A DNA stretch of 64,000 nucleotides, from the NCBI GenBank assembly GCA_024195585.1, contig SWBL01000106.1, forward strand, positions 1 to 64,000, in the 5' to 3' direction. This DNA is from Aureobasidium sp. EXF-3400. Taxonomy: Eukaryota > Ascomycota > Dothideomycetes > Dothideales > Saccotheciaceae. Position numbers and translations under genes: made by a program. Below are positions 1 through 12,000 of the stretch, one piece after another; the first letter of the stretch is position 1; every line of letters starts with the position of its first letter. The notes below the pieces were generated by a model. The model did no database searches. It worked only from the letters and a program-made list of their open reading frames with translations, and had not been told where the DNA came from.

Positions 1-99
1 TTCGAACCCACGATCTTCTTCTTGTCGTAGAAATGGGTGTATACATAGTTACTTCAAGAAGGATCACCAGGCGCTCTCCCCGTTGAGCCATACCATCCC
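1..99 (-). tRNA. Possible tRNA or tRNA-derived fragment, cut by the window edge
   Basis: On the minus strand an A-box-like sequence (TGGCTCAACGG, reverse complement of 80-90) is followed about 70 nt later by a B-box-like GGGTTCGAA at the window edge (1-9). The wide spacing would fit an intron-containing tRNA. The D stem GCTC/GAGC is present. I could not draw a normal anticodon arm with U33, and the acceptor 3' strand lies outside the window, so the isotype is not assigned. It could be a decayed tRNA copy or chance. Confidence 0.25.
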
Positions 100-2520
100 G
101 TGAGATGATGTAGGTGACGGGTAGTTCTCACCAACAGGGTTATCCCAGCAACTACTAAACTTGAAGCTTCGGGAGAACTCGGGAGAAACGCGACAACTCG
201 GAGAGCCTTATTCAGTCCGTTTGACGTATTAGTGAACCTGTACTTGCGTCTTCTGCACACAACCGCTATACTTCGGGGTTGATGAGTGATAATCATGCTA
301 GATGTCGTCGGTATGGACTCGGTTGGTTCGGAACCGAAGGGAGCGTTACCTCGGAAAGAGGCAGCTTGTCTCTGCGCAAGTTTGCGACGTCCTGATTCGC
401 AAGCCTTTCCATATCGCGATTAGTGATAGTGTAGCTTTGATGACATTGTCAATGTTGTTTTGATGGATTGAGTTTCGGAAATTGAGCAATTGATTGTCAC
501 TGATGCGACTGAAGTCGAACAGAAGGACATCTGCAATATGTCACTTGGATTGCGTGGCATCTGTTCGTGGTTGTGGAGAAGAATCCCACGAACTATAACA
601 GGGTTCTTTTGCGGATGTCTGAAGCTTTCAGCCTGCTCACATGCAAGGTGGATTCAGAATACGCGGTCCTCGGCGTTCGGCATAGCCATCTATCTGGGCC
701 TGGCTATAGAGCCTCAGATCGATGCGCTGAATGAGACCTCGGTGCTAAGTTGCTAATAAGTCTCTGCACCAATTTGTTCTTGGTGCAAAATAGGCGAGCA
801 GATGCAACAGTCAGCTCATGAACATCTTTGGCCTTAATAGGGCTGCCAGTTGTATCCAAGTTCATCGAGATCAGCGAAACCAGTTTGAGGACGTTGGGGC
901 TCGATATGCTTCTGGATTCGAGAAAAAGTACAGAGCTGTAAGAATGATTGATTTGAGGGTTCGGCGTTTAAGCCAATTAGAATTCAGGATGTACCGAACA
1001 GGTCGGAAGGCCTCCAAACATTCATTATTCATAAATGAACAATAACCTTGTCTGGACCGAGTACCGGCGGATGGCACATATCAGTGCCGCTCGATTCGGG
1101 AGTCGGTCTGGCCGATGGAGTGTCGGCATCAAAGGATGTGTGGGTATGAAAATGCCTCGCACCACCAGAGATATGCAGGATCTCGCTCGGAGACGGATAC
1201 GACGGGCAAACAAGGGTCCGGTATGGCTGCCTGCTGTACCTCCTACATGTTAGCTAGTTAGCTGATCATCCACAGAAAAAGGATTACAGAAACGGGCAGT
1301 GCTTTCTTCTACGACCCTTCGAAGGCCCCTGATTTTCATTTCTCGAACTCTGGGACAACGGTTTCGCGGGTGCGGATGTTCGTCATTTTGTCGAAGAAAG
1401 CACTTTCGGAAGCAGAACCAGGCCGATTCCCGAGACAGTCGCCTCGGACGGAATGCGAGCTCCCGTATGCAGAAACTCTGTGGCTTGCGTTTTTGACAAG
1501 CACGCTAACTGGAAGGTTCCTTGAGAGCAGAAAACAGAAAAGAAGCTGCAGCCGAGCTTGTATCGATTCAATTGTTGATACACCTCGACAGCATGCATCC
1601 CAAGAGACCGGCGAGTTTTCACCAGGTTGAAGGTGTGCTGGGGTTCTAGAATGTAAGCTGAGATGGACTAAAGGCTTGGATGCGACACGCGACGAACAAA
1701 TTCGTATCATGCGTATAGGCACCGCAGATACAGACAAGGATTGGCAGGGCTAACTGGTGCTTGGCAATGCCATGGAAGCAGCGAACATCCTCCAGAACTT
1801 TGAAGGATGCTGATGAGCCACGAAGATGACAAGTCAGGCATATTACCTGTACCTTGTATGTACATTAAACCTTGCTGCCTATGTCGTGACTGGCGAGCGC
1901 GTGCCTCACCGGTCTTGCTATTGGAAAACGCAGCCATAGCTGTTGGACAGAAAAACAGCAAGAAGGATTTCAATATTTGAATAGCATGAACGATTGCCTC
2001 GGAGCGACAACAGCCCTTGCGATCGAAGGTCAAGGTGATCAAGCTTTGGCCGTGTCGCTAGCTTGCCCGTTGCATGACTCGGCGGGGTTTGGGCCCAAAA
2101 AGCGATGTTCCCGGTCCCGATCCATCGGCCGAATTTGTCCTGGAGCTTGTTTCCGTTTTCCATCATGATCTCGAGAGTCTGACCAAGCAATCCGCGCCAA
2201 TCTAAATCCTGCCTCCGCGGACTGAAACATTTTGACAATTAGTCAGGCCATACAATTTCAACAGGCGTTACCATGTGGCCTCCAATGGGATAGCGTCATC
2301 ATAGGTTCCTGCCAACGCTTGGTGACCCATCCTACACATACATATATTTGATGCGTTCCCACGTCACGTAGGAGGAACCTGCGTTTTATGTCAAGCTCCG
2401 ACCCTATCTGACCAACAGTGAATATATCTAGAAGTCAATCCTTGGCTTCCACTCGTGTCTCATTTCAACCTTATCACCACTACTCTATCTACCAACCTCC
2501 ATCATAACATTTAATACACC
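100..2520. other. Intergenic region without a supported gene
   Basis: No open frame here exceeds about 133 codons, none shows a recognisable domain, and frames overlap on both strands as expected for non-coding DNA. The last 150 nt act as the probable promoter of the Zn2Cys6 regulator that starts at 2521. Confidence 0.6.
2361..2370. promoter_or_regulatory. CRE-like element upstream of the Zn2Cys6 gene
   Basis: The sequence ACGTCACGTA (TGACGT on the minus strand) lies about 155 nt before the ATG at 2521. TGACGT is the core of sites bound by ATF/CREB-type bZIP factors. A six-base core is common by chance, so function is inference. Confidence 0.25.
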
Positions 2521-3568
2521 ATGCCACCATCAGCTGTCCGCAGGACATCCTCTTCGGATTCAACAGATAGTATCAGGAAGCGTGTCGGCAAGGCTTGTGA
2601 CAGATGTCGTCTGAAGAAGTCAAAGTGTGATGGCAGCCATCCATGCACCAGGTGCAAGGCCGATAATGCTATCTGTGTCTTCGGCGAGAGAAAGAAGTCT
2701 CACGATAAGATCTACCCCAAAGGGTTCGCGTCTCCTCTCCCAGATTTAACACACAAGCTGACCCCCGTGAAGCTACGTAGAGATGCTTGAGCAACAACAA
2801 GCACAACTGGTCGCTGGTCTCCAAGAAACATACCGTCGCCTAGTGGATGCAAATGTCTGGCCTGGAAAACCTCTATCTGAAGCTAGCGGACAACCTCTTA
2901 CCCATGACATTCTTGCAAGACTGGATCTCCTGGAGCCAAAGAACGATGGCAGCGGAGAGCACGAACATTTCGAAGAGGACTGTCAGAAATTGCAACAAAG
3001 ACTCATCTCAGAGGGTGCTTCATTTATCGCCAGAAGAAGTTCCATCAGCTCAGAATCAGATCATGGCCTTCCTCGCAAACACGCTCGCACATCCTCTCAC
3101 TCGAGCGTCCACAGCACACCGATACCAACAAGTACTGCGCCAATCTTCGACGAGAAATTCACCTTCCACCAAAGTGCTTCGCCAACACCAGTATCCCACA
3201 GTCCGGTGCCCAAGTTCTCACAAATGCGTTCGCCGATCAAGCCTTCACCACTGCACAACGAAGCTATCAACAACGATGATTTCCTCATGCCTTCCTGGTC
3301 AGACCAATTCTCGATGCATGGTTTATCAGCTGCAGACATCATGCGATCACAATCTGCCATGCAAGCGCCAATGATGCAAGATGGCTTCCAAGCCGCAATC
3401 GCATATGGCAACGCCTTTGACCCGCAACCAGAATATGACAACATGATCCCTTTCGGCAGTCCAACATATGCTACACCGGCACAAGGATTCGGAGCCTTCA
3501 CCGCCCCGGACTGGATGAACGAACCAATGGAAGTTGACTTCAGCAAATTTGTTCAAGTGTCGACGTGA
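2521..3568 (+). CDS. Short Zn(II)2Cys6 transcription factor
   Basis: Predicted DNA-binding regulator of 332 residues in two exons, 2521-2723 and 2773-3568. The binuclear cluster is complete: Cys26, 29, 36, 42, 45 and 52 with spacing C-x2-C-x6-C-x5-C-x2-C-x6-C and a lysine/arginine-rich first loop. Splicing the 49-nt intron 2724-2772 restores a linker reading KGYVEMLEQQQ, which leads into a coiled-coil-like dimerisation segment; this is why I join the two frames. The donor GTTCGC is non-canonical and the acceptor is AAG. The rest is Ser/Pro/Gln-rich, and the large fungal-specific 'middle homology' domain of bigger family members is absent. The acidic C-terminal end could activate transcription. 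Target genes cannot be deduced; the adjacent sugar epimerase gene is not evidence of regulation. Confidence 0.88.
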
Positions 3569-4974
3569 TCTGGACGTCAGCAATGTATCTTTACTATTCT
3601 AATTATCACCTCTTTCTGGATTAGTCACAATGCGCGGCTCAATTGCGAAAGGGGTTCACGGTCGAGACGCCCTTTGGGGTATCTCGCAGGTCACGATCAA
3701 CATGTCATGCAATTTACGCACGCGAGATTCTCTGCGGTGTTTGAACCGACAAAGATGGGGTATTGGGCTGCAAACAAGAGCGGGTGATAGCGCACACCAG
3801 GAGTTTATGGACTTTGATCATTGGCAAAAAATGATTGGCGAAACGGGCGCGGGATAGATACTTAGACGGTCTTTCAAGATCCAGATCTCACAGAATTCGA
3901 TGTAATGCCTACTTTCGAACACGAAAAGCATCTCTTCATACGCAAGAATGACCAGGTGTGGTTGTTCAGCGGACCTGTATCCGCACTTCACGAATCTCGG
4001 AGTGACACGCCGTGTGCCCAGCCAAAGTGCTTGCAGCATCGCAATTGATGATCTGCTATCTGATCTGCTATCCCTTCAGGAAAGATGTCACTGTTGAGAG
4101 GTGCAGAGGTCCACATCGAGGAGGGGGCGATAACCACAATCAGACCAATATGGTGGCTGCACCAGCAGCGGTCATCAACAGGAAATGCTCCTCGGAGCAT
4201 AAACATGATTCTTCGACATGCGCCGGAGTTAACTCTTTTCAATCTCCAATAAATCCGCTCATGCAGATCGATGATCAATCCTCGTTCATGTTTTCTTATC
4301 GCGTTGCTTTCCATCCACTGATCATGGGAACATCATGTTATCACGGTAGGCAGAAGTGAGCCGTTTGACTGACAGCCATAGCCAAACATTGAATTAAGCG
4401 CTCGAGTGCCTCATTTGCTACCGTAGTATGAGACCTTGTACGCGTGTAATCAATGCGGCTTGTTGCCGAGAAGAGCGGAGTTTGCCAATGCTTGCACAAC
4501 GAGGAATCAAAAGCCATGCCGAGATTATTGCGAATACGACGTGCGTCTCCGTATCGCCGCTGGTCAGCCACATCTTTTGATCCATGTCCTGCGTACTAGC
4601 CACTTTGGCAACGACTCTGTCGCGCAAAACTCGGCAGCGCTTGTCAATGGGAAGACGAGCACTCGTTTTCGTCGTCGTGACTTCGGCCCCCTGGCCTGTC
4701 GAAATACTGCGACAGAAGCATGCACGCTTCGCGAACGTCAAAGGAACTTCACGTGGGGAATGGATGTGACATGCAAAATTAGGCTAAACGGTGGCTTGAG
4801 TGACCCCTCCACCCCACCATAGCCCACCCCGCCTAATAGCTGTCCAGGCTGTGTGATGACACTGAGGCAGAAGAATCCTGTTTAACCGTGATCGCAAGAT
4901 ATTGCCCACACGTGTCGTTTCGAAGCTTTCTTACTTCCTTTCCATCACTATTCACTTGACATCAATACAGCAAA
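3569..4974. other. Intergenic, no supported gene
   Basis: About 1.4 kb between the regulator's stop and the epimerase ATG. Only short overlapping frames on both strands (up to 128 codons) without recognisable motifs. The last few hundred bases are the likely epimerase promoter and 5' leader. Confidence 0.6.
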
Positions 4975-6038
4975 ATGTCAGCCGAAGACGCATTCACATT
5001 CTTGCCTCAGGGCGCCATTATCCAGGAGTTCCGAATTGCGGGGCACAACATCGTCCAAGGTTTTCCTACCGCGGAGCCTTACAAGACCAAGAACTCTGCT
5101 TACTTTGGTGAGACGATTGGTCGCGTCGCCAACCGCATCAAGAACGCCGAGATTCAGAACTTGAACGGAAAGTCGTACAAACTCACAGCAAACAACGGAC
5201 CAAATGCTCTCCACGGAGGCCCAGCTGGCTGGGGAAAGAGAACATTCGATGGACCTACTCCTGTCAACAGAAACGGCACAGAGGCTGTCCAGTTCAAGTA
5301 TCTGAGCAAGGACGGCGAGGAGGGTTACCCTGGAACCGTGGAACTCCGCGTCTGGTACATCGCAAGCAAGAAGAGTGATGGTGGTGTGGACAAGACCCAA
5401 CTCGAGATCGAGTATGAGGTTGAGCTTGTTGGGGATGAAGTCGAAGAAACTCTAGTTTCGGTCACCAACCACAGGTAAGTTGCTCGCGCGGGGATTCCCA
5501 TACAACGATACATGGTCAGCTGACGAAGCACTACAGCTACTTCAACATCTCTGGAAAGGACACCATCGAGGGCACAGAAGCAACTCTGATGACCGGCCAG
5601 CACATGATTGTGGACGATACAGACATCCCCACTGGTGAGATCAAGGCATTCCCTGGTGTCGAAGCAAACAAGGCCTTCACACTAGGACCCGTGAAGCCCG
5701 ATATCGACCACTGCTTCGTCATCAACACCGATGCTTCGAGCGTACCTCTGGACACAAGATCGGGACCTATGCGCACACTATGCGCATTCTCTCATCCTGA
5801 GACAAAACTCCACTTCGAGGTGCTCAGCACTGAGCCCGCGTTCCAATTCTACACTGGCAAGTACATCGACATCCCAGCTGTGGACGGCGCACCGGCACGC
5901 GGTGCTCGTGCCGGTTTCTGTGTTGAGCCCAGCCGTTACATTGATGCTGGTAACAACGATGACTGGAAGAAGATGGTTCTCCTGAAGAAGGGTCAAACCT
6001 ACGGAAGCAAGATCATCTACCGCGGATGGAAGGAGTGA
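4975..6038 (+). CDS. Aldose 1-epimerase (galactose mutarotase)
   Basis: Interconverts alpha and beta anomers of aldohexoses such as galactose and glucose, feeding the Leloir pathway; cytosolic because no signal peptide is seen. 333 residues in two exons, 4975-5474 and 5537-6038, with a 62-nt GTAAGT..CAG intron. Family motifs are in order: GETIGRVANRI at 45-55, the substrate-binding ALHGG around His80, NHSYFN with the catalytic His166 immediately before the splice junction, and the catalytic base in FCVEP at Glu297 near the C-terminus. The intron splits the serine codon after His166, so both catalytic halves are needed. Length matches single-domain mutarotases; the yeast-type fusion to UDP-galactose 4-epimerase is absent. 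The assignment is secure; sugar preference is not deducible. Confidence 0.95.
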
Positions 6039-9000
6039 GCCATCGTCAGACGTAATTTGACGAAACGGCTGTCATGTACATCATAGATACATCTCATGAA
6101 TATTTCACGGACTTTTGCTCCATACCATTTATCAAAGGTTTTAGACAGTGTGTGTGCAGGCGCATCCATGGCGACGATGTGTAAGAAATTCAATATACGC
6201 CACTGCACTGTCCGTTGTCGCGATACAGCTTGTTCTCGGAAAACTTCCGTTACGATCAAGGTACGATTCCTTTACCTGATATATCGAATCGGCTGCACTT
6301 GCAATGGTAGTGGCCCCTTAACCTGTTCCTTGCAGAATCCATAGAACATGAGTTCCACCCAGAGAAGTGGTCTCAGCCACCCACACGGTTAGCAGATTCC
6401 GATCCCACGATGGCGGTACAGTCTTTCCCAACTCTCGATTGCCGTATATCTGTTTGACTGTTGCCGGCATCAATAACAATTGACTTTTTCTCTTCCGTTG
6501 CAAGAAGACACCGATCGCAGTCACAACGAGATGCAACATGCATCTATTTACCTGTGTGTGTGGAGACCATAACATGGAGCCAAAGACCAACTCATGTCCA
6601 ATGCGTTGACCGCGCTGAACAAAAACTCTAAATCTTTTAAATAGTCGGCGCCACCGACAACGATTTCTTTTAAGCATACCATCAGCTTCTCCCAACAGCC
6701 TCAAGAAGCGAGAAGAATGCAGGTTTGAGTTTTGTGATTCCATATCTTGAGTCATTCACAACCACACCTTTTTTCTCATAGTGACGTTGGCATAGTTACC
6801 AGCAAGCAAACAAGCCCTATACTCCGGAATACCTCCAGGATTGGAATTTAGAACTTCCAAAGCCAAGCATAGGATTCTAGGGTAAATAGGGCAAGTCCTT
6901 GGCCAGATGATCCATCGGTACATCGAGCCTGTCTAGAAGAGACGCTGATCGAGATACATCTGGAAAATGTCTATCATTGAATGCGCGGAATTGCGGATGG
7001 TCGTTCGTCCGACGGACATCTCAGTAAGTCCAGGTTTTCGGTGACTAGTATTCTGATCTTCGTACTGTACCTTTGACAACCAAGGCCCCGCGCGTGGAGA
7101 CTATTGACTATGATTGCAGATCGCAAGCTCTAGAGCCATGATATCTCGACATCATTGAGACTGACCGTGCTGTGCTTCCTAATGTTTATGCCCATCTATA
7201 TGTCAGCAATAGTGCGACAGCGTTCAAACGTTAGCACGCGCCATGCTGTTCGTTATGACAGCCTCATTCCTGTCTCTACATTGAACGAGCAAGCAAGAAA
7301 GAGCCTCTTGATGCAAAATATTGTCAAGCATCGAGGATTCCGTGACATCATAGATCCCTGTATCCGTCCGCGGGCACTAACAAGGGAGATCGTCATGATC
7401 ATCCTCGGTACTCGCCTCGGCTTTCTGTTTGTGGTTTGCTGCACATGGCAGCACGAACCTCCACCTGTTCGACAAACGTCACCTTTTGGGTTGCTGCATG
7501 TACAAGCTGGCCGCGTGGTCTCCCCTCTTCTTCGCTCCCAGATTTTCAATCCCCAACGATGTCGATCTCTTTAGCGAATTTTCTCGCTATACCATTGTGG
7601 GGTTCGCCGACTCTTGAGACAAAATTCTCTACATCACAAACAAGGTGTATTGGGAAGTTCGTGATGAACTTCGATCTCGAGCGCCCAAACGCTTGTGCAT
7701 TACGAATCAGGGGCATACCAATGGACTGCAAAACCTTCTATACCTTCTTTCTCGTACCGGGCGCCGAAGGAGAGCCTTTTGCGCTACGGCAGAAAACAGG
7801 TAAACAGGCCTTTGGATACATGAGCAAACCCTCAGACACCGATCCCATCTGCACCGTCTATCTCCCAAAGTGTCTCTCTAATCTCGAGCCTTTCAGAGCG
7901 CCAGTAGTTCCCTCTTGCAACGGCGCCAGCCATTGCCTGTTTTCTGCTTTCTCTACGTTAAACTCCATAAGCACCAATGAAATAGAGTGGATCTAGTCAA
8001 GGTCTCAGATGTCGCAAACGGAGAACGCTCCAAAGAGGGCCTCGTGGTCTGTGTCTAGCGAGTTTTCTCCATTTGGGGGAGAACCAAAGCTTCGCGCAGA
8101 GCACACATGGCAACCTTATCGTCAACATCATGCTCCCCTTCCCACCGGTGCCACGATGAGAACCGCTATTGATCGTGTACCTTTTGATTGGGCGACCCTG
8201 TCAATTGAAGTCTTGTGTTATTCCCTCCAGTCAAGCGGCTCCCGAGGGGTTGGAGGAAAAGAAAACAAACAACATCTATACTTATCCTTGTACCCCTCTA
8301 TCTCTCACATGGCAAACGTCAACCTGCGGACGCGTCCCACCACCCCTTGGAAACCTCGATCTATAGCACTCATACCAGAGTCAGTCAAGCATACGTACAC
8401 CTTTGTCGAAGCTTTCCCCCGCAATGATATACACCCAACCTCCTCATATTCCCACAATAAAGCTTCGCGGTACCTTCCAGCGTGCTGGGCAGATGTTGAG
8501 AAGAAAATATGTCAAAGACAACTCAATTCGTCTTCTCAAGTCCCTCGGACGGTGACCCCCTCGGACGATCAGCGGTATCCACTTTGTAAATCATCTGTCA
8601 CACACGTTTAGTCCTCTTCCGAGGGACAGGGAATGGCAAGTCGAGCCCACTCAGACACATGTGTTTCCAGGGAGATTTTGGCTCTTGCTTGACAAGTAAA
8701 CGCTGGCAACTATGACGCCCTTCATGAAAGCCAAACCTGAGTAACCTCGAGGATCACTATGCCAGTCTCAAGGTTCATCGCAGTTCGGCAGATGCTGTGT
8801 TATAGCCATTGCCGAAACAGTCTCACGTCACTTCGCAGCTCGTCACAGATACAGTTTTTGAGATGCTCGTGTTCATTCTGGAGATGCTGTCTACAGATGC
8901 CGTATCATCGCCCCAATTCATTGCTCTTCCGCTCGTTCGTGATCTCGTACCGCGCCCTTCCATATCCTCTGTTGGGCGTCTATCATGTAGTGTATAGCTA

Positions 9001-9078
9001 TGCGACCATCAAGAATAGATATCAATGCATTCCAACCTCTTGCCAAACCATGACTCTGTGGAACATTCGTGCGCGGTG
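6039..9078. other. Three-kilobase gap with a stop-poor forward frame
   Basis: No recognised gene. One forward frame is unusually open: 7436-7996 and 8009-8611 are in the same frame and are separated by a single TAG at 7994-7996. The same frame is open again from 8759 to 9277, where it runs antisense into the neighbouring gene. The translations show no familiar domain and are rich in Ser, Thr, Arg and Cys. This could be a decayed or intron-containing gene, or pyrimidine-rich DNA that avoids stops. Confidence 0.4.
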
Positions 9079-12000
9079 TCAATCACGAGAGTACAGACTG
9101 TCTGCAAGCCAATTGTCAGACTCAGTATCCCTCTCCCTGTGCTGTCTCTCTGTAAGACGGCTGCGCTGGCTGAGAGAACGAATGATCTCGCCGCCCTTCA
9201 ACCAAATGTGTCTCAAGCGTTCAGCGACACGCTTCACACGGAACTCAACTCGGCCCATGCCGACCATGCCATCATAGTTCTGAGGTACGACAGGTTCGGT
9301 GAAGCGGTCATCAAACAGCGAGCCGGTAGTGCGGGCGTTCGAAGGTCGACCGTACTGATCCAGGGACCGGCCCCGATGGACGTCCAACGACTGTGAGTAG
9401 GCTGCAGAAACATGTCCATTTGACACTTTCGACGACTTGTCTCGGAAAGATGTGATTTGCTTGCGGAATGAACCACGTTGCTCACCCTCATGTTCTTCCT
9501 CTGTTGAGTCCGAGAAGAAAGATCGTACGTCTTCTATGTTTCCGTGTGGTGACTGCAAGCTTGTGGACGGGTATCTATCGCCAGGACTTGCTCTTCCAGC
9601 GAGGGCACCTTCGCGGCCGAAAGTACCAGACTGTGCGCGCGTGCTCAATCCGATGCGACGAGACAAAGATCCGATCAATGATTTCTTGGAAGACTTACGA
9701 TCGTGTAGAGTCAATACAGTGGGAGTAACAGTCTCGCTGTTCGAGACCATAGGTGACGAGGGGAGAGTACTGTTTGGATCAAGAGTTTCCTCGGATCCGC
9801 TCTTAGTCTTGACAGAATCTCTGCTCTTCGTATGAACGAGCTTAGGTGGAGAGGAGTGACGACGGAGCACTGGTGTAGGAAAGTCGATTTTGATTCCAGG
9901 GCTGTTGCCGCACCAAGGGTAGTTCTCGTCAAGATTCCAAGGTCGCAGGTTCTGTCCTGACAGTACGAGAGAATGTCTGGATGCAACTCCAGGATCTATG
10001 TCCTCTTCCTTGCTGTTGATCACACTGAGCGACTTCCCACGAAGCAGGGCAGGCTTTGGATGCTCAACCTCTGAAGTGCTCGTCAGCCCCTCAGTGATGA
10101 ACGTAGTGTTGCGGTCAAGACCAGAGTCGCTCAATGAGTACTTCTCAGTATCCTCTGGCAATGGGGGCAGCTCTTTCATCAAACGCCCGCTCTTCTGAAC
10201 TTCAAGAAAGGCAGAGTCGTGAGTGCCGTTCGTCGCAATGTTGTCTGCGATAGCAGCTAGCTGATGGAGGCCCGTTGAGGACCTCAGAAGTTGCGCAGGT
10301 TCACCTTCGGAATGGCCAAGGTGATGGATTTTGTCAATTGCGTCGTTCATTGCGGTCTGATCTACAGGAGCACAGTCGATATGCAAATGCTTGATAGCGG
10401 GCAGAAGTGTTGAAAGTCTTTCCGAAAGAGCGGCTACGGAAGGCACAGGAAGACGGCTGACTTCGGAAGCCATGCCCAACATCTGTTGTGTCGAGATTGG
10501 TCTAACGGAGCGGGCGAAGGACTTGGTAGACACAATGTCAGCGTCATTCTGCTTCTTCTCAGGAATTGTCTGAGTTTGGCTCTGTGTGTCAAGAGCTTCG
10601 GTGGTGGAGTCTTGAAGTAACTCAGAGTCTTCGGGGTTACTGAAGAAGCTAGTGTACCTCTCGCGTATCTGATCAGTCGATGCTGGATGGAGGAGCAATG
10701 AGCGGCGGGTTCGAGATCTTCTCTCGCCTTTGACGCCGGCCAAAGACTTGGATGATCGAGATATATGCGTTTCGAGCTCTTCATTCAACTTGTCAAAAAG
10801 ATCCATTCGGCTGAAGTTCAAGGATGGGATCTCTCTCAATTCCGATAGCGACATCCTTGGAGGACGAGGTGACAGGTAGCTTTGCTGAGGTACTTCCTCC
10901 GAATGTCGTACAGCATCTCGAGAAGGCTTGAGTCGTAGGGATGGTGTGTTGGACAGCCTCAAGCCGGTGTACGAAGACTTTGTGTTTCTGGTGCTTATAT
11001 CTTCCTTGGAATCTTCATTGAGATCAGGTAGGTAGCCAGGTCGCACCTTGAACATCGCTGTTCCGAGATCGGTTGTGGATTCGGTAGATGATCTGTTGGG
11101 ATCGGGTTGCGTGGTGGTCCACATAGATCGCTTGCGAGGAAATGAGCGACGAATGAACGAAGAAAGGTCTGTTCCTTCAGAGCCCGTGGCCATTGGTAGG
11201 AAACTTTCCATCCTTCTGATGCGAAGTGGAGCCACTTTCTCGACACTTGACAAAGAGGAGCTCTGCAAGCTGTTGTCTTCAGCAGAGCGAGCCTTCTTGA
11301 CTTCCATCGAAGTTCGAACAGGGGTGTCGGACAAATTGCTAAGGTTTACCAGCTGAGCTCTGCCGTGATCAGACGAGCGCGGTACGGAGAACTTGATAGC
11401 AACGTCTGTGACATGGGCTGATGATGGGCTGGCATCGAAGGTTTGACATGGACCTGTTGGTAAAGACAGACCAGAATTCATCTCCGTTGTGTCGAAGGTT
11501 TGCCTTGATAAACGATCAGGCGGCGGAGCTTCTCCAGTCTTCGGTTGTGGGTCCGCCATCTTTGACTGCTCTTGAACAGTGGTAATTTGCAGGGTCTGGG
11601 TAGCCATAGGGCTGACCACTGAATCTCTGACCACTCTTTCGTCAGGGCGTAGAGGACTGACACCACCACTCTGGAAATCCTCGTGAAGTTGCCTCGTTCT
11701 GTCATCGTCCTTCGTTACAAGTTGGTCAACGGCACAAGACGAAGTGAGTGGCTCTGAAAGCATGATCTGCACACCGGATCCAGCACCATTGGGCTGTGAC
11801 GAAGAAACAGATGTCTGATTGTCCGAATAGTTGAGAAACAATTCGTGACCAGTCCTGCCACCACTGGAAGTCTTCTCCGAGTCTTTTGGCAAAGGTTCAT
11901 CGGCTCTCTGCTCGTTCTTCACTTTGACTGTCTCTTCAGGGATGAGCGAGGTTGTCGTATTGTGCTCCGAGGAGGAAGGTGCCGTGTTGGCTTGAATCAA

